Positions 12,476 through 22,463 of a DNA stretch of 64,000 nt are shown piece by piece; positions within the stretch are counted from its first letter, which is position 1; every line of letters begins with the position of its first letter. A program made the position numbers and the translations under genes. This DNA is from Sclerodactyla briareus. Taxonomy: Eukaryota; Echinodermata; Holothuroidea; Dendrochirotida; Sclerodactylidae. Under the pieces are notes generated by a model. That model was given only the letters and a program-made list of their open reading frames with translations, ran no database searches and was not told where the DNA came from. The stretch lies in the NCBI GenBank assembly GCA_026419785.1, contig JAODTK010001788.1:1-64000 (forward strand), in the 5' to 3' direction.

Positions 12476-15400
12476 AACTACCTCCTAGGCCATCCTTTAA
12501 GAGGAGGCCATCCAGGTAAAATCAGGGGAATTAGTTGCACCATGATGATGCTCAGTCGTAATGGTGGTCTTATAGCTGTACCCTCAGGGTTCCAAGGGAT
12601 GTGGGACTCAAGGTCTAGTGTGGGCCTCATAATGTTCTTTGAAGGTGCTTTCTCAGCGTGTTTGCAGATTTGGATGCAACATCATAGGTATTGTTAGATT
12701 TAAAACAGCAACATATGATGAAAAAAAGCAAAAACAGTCATAAAATGTGTTGAGGATAAGGAGCAGTTTCTTGAATTTAAAGTCCTGCATTATATGGGCA
12801 GCCGTTTGTTGCTAAAATAACACTACTATTTAATGAACACTATTTCTGTAATATCCAAATCTAATAAAATGTTGTCTCTAATGCCTGACTTGAAAGTTTC
12901 TAAATCCCCTAGCAACCCCTTGTTTCCCTCTTGAGACCACATTTCCTTAATGCTCTAATTTCCCCATTACGGGTTGCTGGGCCCATGCAGCCTGAACCCA
13001 AAATCACCCTACCCCCCTCAATGAGGTCAACAATTACAATTTTCATCAACTTGTATCTATTTTACCATAGATATCACTACAAGTCACTTCATACTGTATT
13101 GACCTGTTTTGGGTAATATGTCACAAGCAATTATTATCATCCAAGATGGTTACCCAGCCTATAAAACAAATAGCCCCTGGAGATTTGGCCCTAAGCAGGT
13201 TGACGATGATGGCATTCAGGAAGTGGGGTCATGAGCAGTATGTGTAACAAGTTAGCCTAATAATACCGTTTATATAAACTCCATTGTCCATGAGAAGCTC
13301 CAGAAAGGAGGCAGTCGGTGTAAGAAACACCAGAGAATGGAATAGAATTTACGAATGATTTGTCTACCCACCCCTCCTCCTTAAACTGAATAGAATTGAA
13401 GAAAACAACCTTGAAGGAAATGCAGTATTGGTGCGTTCTTTCGATGGTGACTTTGGTAATTACCAATACAAACCGTACGTGCTTTCAGCGGTTACGCGAC
13501 GCAGTCACAAACCCTCTTGGTTTTGTCCGCTCTACCATCTGGTATATCTCGGTATATACGGGTCCAAAAACGCGCATAATTACAAGCCTTAGAAAAAATG
13601 GAATATTGAAATTGCAACACTTATTAATAGGTGCACCTTACATGATTATTGTGTCTAATATAACTATATAAGACAACCCTCCCCCCTGAACATATGTGTG
13701 TGGATTGGATCGAGTTAAGTAGAAAAAAGACAACTCTGACAATAGTTCCCCCTGCTCATAGGGTCTGAGGACGGCGATCTGTGCCCACAGTAGCTCTTAG
13801 TATGATACAATTTGTGTACAGTATCAAGCTTTTGAAATTTAGAATTGGATAGGTGTACTGCAGCAGATAATGGAAAATACTGCTACTAATTTGTTCAATA
13901 TGAGACAATTCATCAAAGGACAAGTCTTAACAGTAACGTACAATTTTGATAATACTTGCTAAAAAACCTCTCCCACCCACTACAGGAGGATAAAGTGTGA
14001 TTGAGAAAATATGTAATTGCCAATTTAGCAACTGACAACAACCCTCTTTTCCTTGCACGTGTTAGGCAGGCTATACATTACGATTTATATGGAATACAGG
14101 TCAAGAAGGCCGTTCCTGAGGGGATATACATGTTGGCGTTTACCCGCTGTATATGTCTAGTTTTGATGCCGATCTTGACCAAAATTAGACCCAATATTTA
14201 ACTCGACTGTGGACTCCAGTGAAGGTGCCTCTTCGCTGTCAATAGGGCATTCTTTGATCGATGTTGAATAAGCTGAGTAACAATGTTATTGACTACTAAG
14301 ACATGTTTTTTTTTTTTGGCCATGGAAGTCCAAGGTCAAGTTGTTACGGGGCAAAATAGGCCATGCTTGAAAAACTGCCTTCTTGCTCATGATCTTGAAC
14401 ATTTGATACACAATTTTACATTTGCCTTGGACATTCATGCGAATTGAGCTACAGCACCATTGGTGCTATTTTTCTAATTTTCAGGTAAAAAAAGGTCATT
14501 AAAAGAGGGCAACATTGTAACAGATTGGTGTATATCAAGTTATTTGGTCACTGTGGCACCAATATACTTGGTATGAGTTGGTTATATTGAGTACATGCCC
14601 ATTGTTTGAACTCATCCTCAGGTCAAGAGTGGGGAAAGTCTCGTGAACCAGATAGCTGTCCAAAAGGCAAAATACGTTTAATGCTGTTCTTGATATGTGA
14701 GTTGACCATTAAGATTTCTGATCTTGTTTTTGGAGCAGATCGGAGGTCATATGAGGTGAGGGAAAATAAAAGCTAGAACCCTGTTTAACATGTTATTGCT
14801 AACTGTTTGAAACAATTGACATTATGCTTTTGAAATCAACGACAATCAACTGGCTAGGGCAAGTAATACACTTATTGTTTAGAGGTTGGCATTTAATTCA
14901 TATATGTCTCAATAAATAGCATTGCTGTCCACACTCTCCAGAATTTTGACAAAAAACTGGCAAATACGTAGTAATATAACTGAATTAAATACACAAACTA
15001 TGGTAACAATCATAGAGTACCAGTTCACTACCGTATGAAAATTGTACGGTTGAGTACATGAACCAGTGGTTTCTCTAGTTATGGTGATAGAGTAGAATAA
15101 CAAGAACAAACTATCAAGTTAGTGCGATAACGCACAAATGAGGAAATACCATGGATTTTTCTTGCTTGATCCATTGACTGCTAAAGCAAAGTGCCCCACT
15201 GAGTTTTGCACGTTGCCATGATAAAAAGTGGAGGCTAGGCCTCCATGGACTGCATATTGAGACAAAATAATTGCTTGATGAGTTGGAAAAATCAAGGAGT
15301 GCAGCTTCGAAAAATAGCTGATTATATCGCCCCACTCTGGACCGCGATTCAGTCTGGGGTTCGCGCTAGGTCCTCCCCTCACAATTTTTCTAAGGGGGAT

Positions 15401-15839
15401 TTTGGAATCCAGGAGGGGGGGAAGGTTTCTTGGCCAAGATTGTCTCCTGAATAACTCCTGTAAGATTACATTGCAACGATGCTACACAAGTTGTACTGAT
15501 GTTACTGTGATAATGCAACCTGTGAGCCCATGCCATTACGGCTTCCCATGGACATTGACTGTAATCTGTGGTGAATAATTAAGGAAGAACAAAAATGAGT
15601 AATGTTCATTGGCGCACTAATTTCCAATGTCATGTAGCAGCAGTAGGCCTAGGCGCTGAATTGCTATGCTTTTGTACGGGGACCTAACTTATCATAAAAA
15701 CAGAAAGTGACCTTCTAAAAGTCCTTTGCAAAATCACATGCATCACTCTTGTGCAAAATGGGTTTGTATAACCATCGACTTGTTCCATCATTTATGATTT
15801 ATCAAATGTTGGGATTGCAGTTTTTGATTCCTGGACAAT
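12476..15839. other. No recognisable gene
   Basis: No gene is supported in this 3.4 kb. Around 14530-14650 there is a diverged relative of the AGGTCA-rich dispersed repeat described at 16510-17100 (ACTTGGTATGAGT, then GAGTACATGCCCATTG and TCCTCAGGTCAA). Other short open frames look random. Confidence 0.5.
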
Positions 15840-16210
15840 GATTAATAATGATTGCGATTTTTATAGCGCCTTACATGTGGGAACAACATTCAAAGCGCTC
15901 ACAATCATTACCCCTGCTAATTGGTAACTTTTCACACCCATCATGAGAGTGCAAAAACCTGCTGTTCGCCACCGGCACACTGAACAGTAATGCCACATCA
16001 TCGTGTCCCCTGGCGGCCTTCCCATAGGTGCAGCCATACAGCGCCCAACGCTTATAACTTACATAACAGGGATGGTTACCCATTACACCTGGGTAGAGTG
16101 GAGGCAATCGAGGATAAAAGCAACTTGGCTCAATGGCACACGCAACCGAACCACAACCACTGGGGTATACGAGCTCGACGCCTTACCAATTAGGCCACCA
16201 CGCTTGACGA
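15840..16210 (-). mobile_element. tRNA-derived SINE
   Basis: Read on the minus strand, the element begins near 16208 with GTGGTGGCCTAATTGGTAAG, which fits a pol III A box (TGGCCTAATTGG) of a Leu/Ser-type tRNA. A degenerate B box (GGTTCGGTTGC) follows about 45 bases later. The tRNA-unrelated body includes CCAGGTGTAATGGGTAACC. It ends with GCGCTATAAAAATCGCAATC, a tail type common among invertebrate SINEs. Length is about 370 bases. No cloverleaf tRNA is preserved, so this is a SINE and not a functional tRNA gene. Confidence 0.75.
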
Positions 16211-16509
16211 AGTAAAAGATTCTACGCAGTCATGCCAGCGGTGCGCTGTGTGCGTGTGGCGGCTGGCGCTAAGCTTTTCAATCTAGGAGGGAATTCACTT
16301 CATTAGATGATTTATTTCAAGAGGAGAGGGATTTCTCGAGTGAAAAGAGGGGGTACTTGCATGCAGTTAACCTAAACAACCGCAAAAAACTAATGTTTGG
16401 GCGGGATATCCCTCTGACAACATTTTTGGGAGGGATTTCAACAACTACAGGGTTGTGGTAGCAGGAGAAATCCCTCTTTCAGTCCCCCTTTAGCGCCAAA
16501 CACGCTGTG

Positions 16510-17100
16510 GTATGTCTGTGACCCAGCTTGTAAAACTTGATAACTCAACCCCACTGGATGGATGAAGCTCATACACTTGGTATATGTGTGTTCCCCATGG
16601 ATGATGTACATGAACCCTATCGATTTGGGGTCAAGTCAACGATCATCTGAGGTCACCAGAGGTCAAAGTCCTGAAACATCGTGTAAACACAAATAAGTGC
16701 AGAATGGTAGGGTCTGGTCGGGTTTAACATTAGGGTGTGCTTCTTATGGGAAGTACAGGAACCCCATTTTTTGGTATGGTTGGGGGTGATTTGAATTTTG
16801 TTGTCAAAAAGTTGAAAATTGTGAAAAGTCATATTTTGACAAATTTGGCTTGGATTGTAAACACGATGACTCGGAACCCACCTGGATGGATGAAGCTAAT
16901 ACTGGTATGTATGTTCCATGATGAGTACTGTACATTAAACCCGGTTGTGTTGGGGTCAGGTAAGAGGTTATCTGAGGTAACCAGAGTTCAAAGTCTGAAA
17001 ACCTGACAATTTAGTGTGCAGCTTTATCATCAACAGTACAGGAAGTCAGGATTAGGAACCCTATTAGTTGGTGGGAACAAATTGGAAATTTGCAGATGTT
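16510..17100 (+). repeat. Duplicated AGGTCA-rich dispersed repeat
   Basis: Two diverged copies of a segment of about 160 bases occur at roughly 16515-16685 and 16855-17010. Shared landmarks are GGATGGATGAAGCT, ACTTGGTATRTRTGTTCC, a block around GTACATGAACCC, TTGGGGTCARGT and the closing ATCTGAGGTCACCAGAGGTC. An unrelated spacer separates them, so the arrangement is A-B-A-B like. Further diverged copies lie near 14530-14650 (plus) and 36215-36345 (minus). One copy carries AGGTCA-CCAG-AGGTCA at 16650-16665. Confidence 0.7.
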
Positions 17101-17870
17101 ATGTGCAATAATGAGCTGGTACAATTCCCATTTGTCCATGTGTCTGGTATAGGTTGTCAGAAAGAGTCAAGGAATCACTAAGCCTTTGGCTTTCTGGTAA
17201 CATTATTTTACAGTGATTTTATCATAGATCATAGAATTTGTACATGCCACAAGTTCCGCGAATTATGGCATCAAAGTTATCGATGTGACCAGCTTTGTAA
17301 GAACATGAAAATAGTGTTTTCTCTCATGTTCTGAAGTGTTACGATGTCTGACACCCAATTATATGAGTATGCAGACATTGTGCCTGACGTACCAAGATTG
17401 GACTGGTTGACAATGTTCAGTGCAAAATTTGACAATTCCTATGGGAGAACCAGTGCGGGGGGAATTCCTGTATGAAATATTTTTTGTGCGGGATTTGAGT
17501 AGTTGATGTGCGCAGATCGCGCAATCGCACACCTCCTTAGCGTAAAACACTGATTATGTGGGAGAAGCATGGAAAATATGGGTTAGTAATTGTGATGATA
17601 TTGTCAGGAATTCAAGGCATTGACACTGTTGGGAGGCAGAAATGATGGAATGGGGTTGTCAGGATTATTATTTTTCAAAAAAAACAGGAAAAAATTATGT
17701 GATCGTGCTAGAAACAGATGGTGGGAGAAGGAGTCACTTACAAGTGTCCTATCAACCTATGTCATCATGATAACTGGACATATGAGGGTCAGTGAAACAA
17801 TGGACTAATTGAATTTTATTACCGATATTGTACTCACTGTAGTCCTGTGAGGTCTCTGTCTGAATGAGTC
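17101..17870. other. No recognisable gene
   Basis: I see only AT-rich non-coding sequence with no conserved frame or clear repeat in this stretch. Confidence 0.5.
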
Positions 17871-17879
17871 ATTCAGAAG

Positions 17880-18213
17880 CCTGCAGTTCCGTGCAGCCGT
17901 GCACTAGTGCAGCAAACCCTAGAGGAAGGCCCTCCAGGCGTCGATGTCCTCAAGGGCCCAACAATGAAATTACTATCAGACGAGACTCTCCCATTGCCAG
18001 TGTAGGCTTGGAGAGAGACCACGGCGAGTATGGCCGTCGACCAGAAGCTCCAGTCATTAACGGACCCCGCAGGACATTCGTCAACAATGAAAGTGGAAAC
18101 GCCAGCCGAGATGAAGGACATGAAGGGGGGAAAGGTTGAGCTCCACCGTTGATTTGAAACTGGGCATTGCCAGAGGTTAAACGAGCAAACCCCAAGAAGG
18201 CTAATCACTCACA
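17880..18213 (+). CDS. Possible exon of an unidentified protein
   Basis: This GC-richer patch stands out from AT-rich surroundings. In one plus frame it reads a plausible acidic/basic soluble protein (VQQTLEEGPPGVDVLKG near the start, DQKLQSLTDPAGHSSTMK and PAEMKDMKGGKVELHR later), broken by one in-frame stop near 18004. A good splice donor, ACTCACAG followed by gtatgg, lies at 18213/18214. A second plus frame and one minus frame are also open, so strand and frame are uncertain. I do not recognise a family. The TLEEGPPGVDVL stretch is faintly like the N-terminal region of ECHDC1, whose main exon lies 2.5 kb downstream, but this resemblance is too weak to use. Confidence 0.3.
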
Positions 18214-20640
18214 GGTATGGGAATAGATAGTATCGGACTGTATGGCAAGGGTGATTTTAGCTGAGTGCCATGCTCCATTTGGCGCCCATAAGCAGTGAAG
18301 CAGTTGGAAACGTCTGATACGTATTTTGCAAAGTTACACACTGACTTCTCCTCGCATACCAAAAATGAGTCCTGATTCCATTCGCATGCTCACTGAATCG
18401 ACTCTAGTATGACCATGTGCTCTGGAGGCACCCGACTTGTAGCTGTAGCTGCTGAGTTAAGTCCTCTCAGTCAGAGTCCGGTTCATCAGTATCCGAGTCC
18501 TAGTCTTGTCTTAAAAAGTCTCGAGTCACAGTGTCCGATTCCTCGAGTCCCTTGCTAATTTTACCTGGCTATAATTAACAATTTAAAAGGCATAACCCAC
18601 AAACCGCTGTTGGGCTTGCTACTACCAGTAATGTTTTCAATGCGCGCCGGCTACTCCTACCAATTACTTTAAACAGAGAACTAGGTCTCGCCTACCTCAT
18701 GACTTGTGCCAATATCAGAGATATCATAATGCAAGGGCAATAATGGACTAGTGTACACAATCTAATAATATTTTGTTCATACATCCGCATTGTCTCAAGT
18801 GTTACTTTCTGTCGCAGTATGCAGTCAAAAGCCAATTGCAACCCCAAAGAATCATCGGTAACTCCCCACAATGATCTATCACATCACTGGACCATTCCGC
18901 GGACAGTTTGCGTAACCACTGCCAGTTACGACATGCTATATCATGTTAGGAAAAAGCACATGGTTAAGAACTTATTCTAACATAACACTGGCACAGGTGA
19001 AATGCAAGATATAACCCTCCCCATTCAATCGTAATATGACGATATTGTTATTTCCATGTTGTGTTAATGTTCGTGGTAGATATCAAATGTAGGGAACGAA
19101 TAGTGCTGTGACTTTCGTTGGTAGCTATCACATTTTATTATTGATTTGTTCTCTTTTGGCTCGAACATGTATTTGAATTCGTAATTGATTATGTGAGCGT
19201 AAAATGCGAGCTATGTGAATGAATGTAATTGCCTCCTGAGTAGAACATCACCTTCGGAAATATGTGGGCGAAGTTTTGGCTCTTTTGGCGGAAGCGTTGT
19301 GTTGATATTATTTGGTGTCTTGTACGATTGTAGAATCAAATTCTTTTCTTAAAAAATAGAGGACTCTGACAGGACTCGGACCGAGTCCTCAAGTCCTTGT
19401 GGTTGAGTCCGAGTTGGAGTCATACTGAAGCTCAGGCTTCTCATAGAAGCCACATGGAGTTTTGCAAGATTTATGATTTTGGTAACCCTAATAGAGGCAC
19501 ACGTTCACACCAAGTGTACAATGGGCAACAATTAGTGTTTGTGTGAAGCAGCCACTGCATTATATGCGGTGTGGCCTGTTACAAGATTTGGAAAGGATGC
19601 TCGTGATGAAATAATCAGGATGAGAACACATCACCAACAATTATCGCGGTAACTGGCTCGGAGATAATTGAGAGAAATTGAAACATTTGGTGACGCGGGA
19701 GGAGAAATTGGGATGTCAGCACCAAATGCCATTCACCTACCACTGCGGTCAAAAATGTGACAAATGGCCAGTGCACTATGGATATGACAAGTACATAGCC
19801 TAGAGGATTCGGGTAAAACCTTTGTTGCGGGAGGGGGGGGGGGGGGGGCGGGGGCCACGGGGGCGGGGGGCACACCGCCGCAAAAACGGCACTCAATCAT
19901 CACCGACCTTACAGGCTAGTTCAGGAAATCGGTACAAAATTGTGGTATATTGTACAAAAAGTTTTCATCACTTTTTGACTGATTTTGCTACACATGGTTG
20001 TTTGAAAGGTTGATGAAAGGTAAATTCACTAATCAGCACTCAAGCTACTATAGAATTTGTGGTTTTGTCTTGTAGTAATGTATCTCTCAACACGTGCATG
20101 TACCAGTTCTGCAAGACGACCATCCTAATAAACGGGGCATGTTTTCGAGATTGCTTCGCAACAGTGGCACGTCTATTAGAATGAATACGCTAAGCATCAA
20201 TGATATTGAAAAATAACTGCCACGTTTGATACCTCATCACAAAAGGAAGAACTGTCAGTCAAAGTTTACAAGCACTTCCTCAAACCACTTCTATCCTGGA
20301 AGAAAATTGGGATCAATTTGGCAAAATTTTCAAAAGAGTCTGCTTAGCCGAAACAAATGTATATGTTCCGCCACAGGGGGCCCTATTCATAAAATCCGAA
20401 TTTGGACCTAAATTATATACTATGTTTCAAAAAGATTTTATTTAAAATTTTGTGGGTTTTATATCAGTTCAATACAATAGATACTACAGTGCGGGGACCT
20501 GTGCATTAGGCCTTACCATCAGGGATGAGCTTCTACTGGATCAATGAATATGGTGGAGGCACTGAAATATATGTGACATCAAATTGAGTCAAAGATGCGA
20601 ATGCGGAGAGTGAGTTCTCCATTGCTTCTCCTGTTTCCTA
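18214..20640. other. No recognisable gene; GAGTCC-rich clusters
   Basis: No gene is supported. Degenerate GAGTCC repeats lie at about 18440-18550 and 19365-19435, the second containing the hairpin GGACTCGGACCGAGTCC. A long G run lies near 19831-19870. Around 20284-20400 there is a dispersed repeat that recurs at 34995-35125. Confidence 0.55.
20284..20480 (+). repeat. Dispersed repeat, copy 1
   Basis: The stretch shares an ordered series of blocks with 34995-35180 on the same strand: TTCTATYCNTGGA-GAAAAT, TTTGCAAATTTTCAAAAG, GCCACRGG--CCTATTCA-AAAATC and a T-rich tail. Divergence is high, so it looks like an old interspersed element of unknown class. Confidence 0.45.
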
Positions 20641-20663
20641 TCTTGTTTTCTTGCTGATACCAG

Positions 20664-21420
20664 GTAGCATGGGATGTAGAGGCTGGAAGACACCCATTCT
20701 ATGGGGGGGGGGGGGTTTTTTTTTTGGGGGGGGGGGGATCTGGACGGCCTGGGGGACGAGGGGAAAAGCTGATCTCATCCACCTGGGGGACCCCGAGGGG
20801 AGGCACTTCTGCAGCGGGGGGCTGACATCGAGGTCATGAAGTCCACTGGGCTGGAAGAAACGGTGGCATGATGTGTCTCTTCATGCAGGAACGTTTTGTC
20901 ACGTTGCAAGAGGGCTCACCGGATCAGTGTGGCAGCAATTGCAGGGAAGGCTTTCGGGGGCGGAAGCAGAAACTTACTAACTGGCCTGTGATTTCCGTGT
21001 GTTGTGATGCACCAGGACGCTAGCATTCAGTTCAACCAGGCAAAAATGGGGACTTGTCCCCCGGGTTGGTGGGGGTGGCCGGACTGGTCCGGATCATCGG
21101 CCCGCGCAGCGCCCTGAAGGATGCTCACGGCAAGGTTACCGTATCCTCTGAAGAGTCACTCGAACTGGGGCTGCGATTTACTACGAGGAGGGAGGAGCCA
21201 GCCGGAAATTAACAAGGGCTGCAAAGTGATTGGCTGAAACAAGTAATATCCGCCTGCATGTGGACATTGTTCGTGGATGAAAAACTGTGGTGGGCACGCC
21301 TCCGGACAACGGCCTTTAGACCATGGCCCTTACAGAGGGAGAGAGGGAGAAGAAAAACGTCTTCCACGAGTCTTGGGGTGCAGGCGTTGCAAAAAGCGGC
21401 CCTTTGAAAAATCATGCTAG
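20664..21420 (+). CDS. ECHDC1: Ethylmalonyl-CoA decarboxylase-like (ECHDC1), long exon
   Basis: ECHDC1 is a crotonase-fold enzyme that removes ethylmalonyl-CoA and methylmalonyl-CoA formed by acetyl-CoA carboxylase side activity in the cytosol. The exon follows a strong polypyrimidine tract and acceptor (TTGCTGATACCAG at 20651-20663). Conserved blocks across the frames are FCSGADIEVMKSTG (20809-20852), MMCLFMQERF (about 20868-20898), HRISVAAIAGKAFGGG (20917-20964, the oxyanion-hole loop), ACDFRVL (about 20984-21004), SIQFNQAKMG-LVPGWGG (21024-21075), RLVRIIGPRSALK (21080-21118) and GTPPDN (about 21282-21300). A C-terminal region with a tryptophan-glycine near 21375 follows. Several one-base slips, mostly in G or C runs, break the frame. 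A G13-T9-G13 block at 20703-20738 is probably an assembly artefact. Upstream N-terminal exons were not found, and the stop is uncertain. Confidence 0.72.
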
Positions 21421-21932
21421 AGGAAAGAAAAAGAAAATGTTTGATAATACCACTGGCCAAACCTGGGGTGGGGAGTGTCATTAATAACAGCATGCTTACA
21501 GTGATAGATATAGAAGCTTGAGGGAATACTTCTTTGACATCATAGGTTGGTGAGTGCAGCATAGAGAATAGGCCCCCAGAATAATAAACATCTGATGGCT
21601 AAAGCAAAAAAGAACAGGGGTTCATCAAAACTACACTGTTAAATGTAGTCTCTAAGGAGCTGTGTAATAGCAGGGCTTCTATTCAACATTTAAAAACGGT
21701 GGCCTCGTGTATTCATTCTTTTTAATTTCAAAGCTGTATCCAGCTGTCTGGTCATATGGGATCTACAATGTTCACATATGTAGCTGAAGAATGGGCTACC
21801 TACCAACACAGAGAGCTGCTGATGAAACAAATGGGGCATTCATAATAGACATTTTTTCAATCCAAAATATGGGGCTTTGCTTGCCAAGATACTTCCTCGT
21901 TCATGGGCACTACAGTTGCATTTCTTATGTCA
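21421..21932. other. No recognisable gene
   Basis: This is probably 3' UTR of the ECHDC1-like gene followed by intergenic sequence. No further conserved frame is visible, and I see no clear polyadenylation signal. Confidence 0.4.
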
Positions 21933-22463
21933 TTAAAGGACAACTGCACAATAGGTTAGTGAGAGGCTTGTATACTGAATAGCTAGAGATTATTCTAAAT
22001 GTTGGCAGTCCAAACCTGACGATCAATGGACTTCCATTGATTAGGAGCCTTTGAAGTTTGTGCTTGTGATTGCGCAAAGTCAAAAGCTCATGTCATGCAT
22101 TAATAATGATCCCATAATTGCACAACGATTTCACTTTGAAAAATTACTTATAGTCTATGACGGAGGATTGCTGTGGTGAGTTGGTACCGGTAGGGGTTGA
22201 GGGTTACCTTTGGTGAGAGAAAGACAGCGTAACTTCTGTGGATTCACGTGATTTAAACACAATGATAAACATGGAATACATTATAATGATTACGGGTTGC
22301 TTGTTGGACAAATTTGCAATAGGTTTTGCCCATGTCTCTCAATAAAAACCCATTTTTGAAACGTAGGGAAATTGATTGGAATGGGGTTTTGAACCTATAG
22401 ATAATTTTCCATTCTCCATGATATACCTCTGTTGTAGTCAAGCCTGCAGTTGGTCCGTTGAAA
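21933..22463 (+). mobile_element. MITE with AAAGGACAACTGCA terminal inverted repeats
   Basis: The left end is TTAAAGGACAACTGCA (21933-21948) and the right end is the imperfect inverse TGCAGTTGGTCCGTTGAA (22446-22463). Internal blocks shared with the copy at 55902-56254 include AGTCCAAACC, GCCTTTGAAGTTTGTG near the left, and GAACCTATAGATA followed by TTTTCCATTCTCCA near the right. It encodes no transposase, so it would be moved by enzymes supplied elsewhere. TTAA at the outer edge suggests TTAA target preference, as for piggyBac-type elements, but the superfamily is inferred. A 195-codon minus-strand open frame crosses its right half and is probably fortuitous. Confidence 0.7.

Noticed and set aside
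20175-20215. RMNTLS near 20190 as the missing RMNAFSG exon of ECHDC1
   Set aside because: Surrounding residues do not match, and no donor site follows in the right phase.
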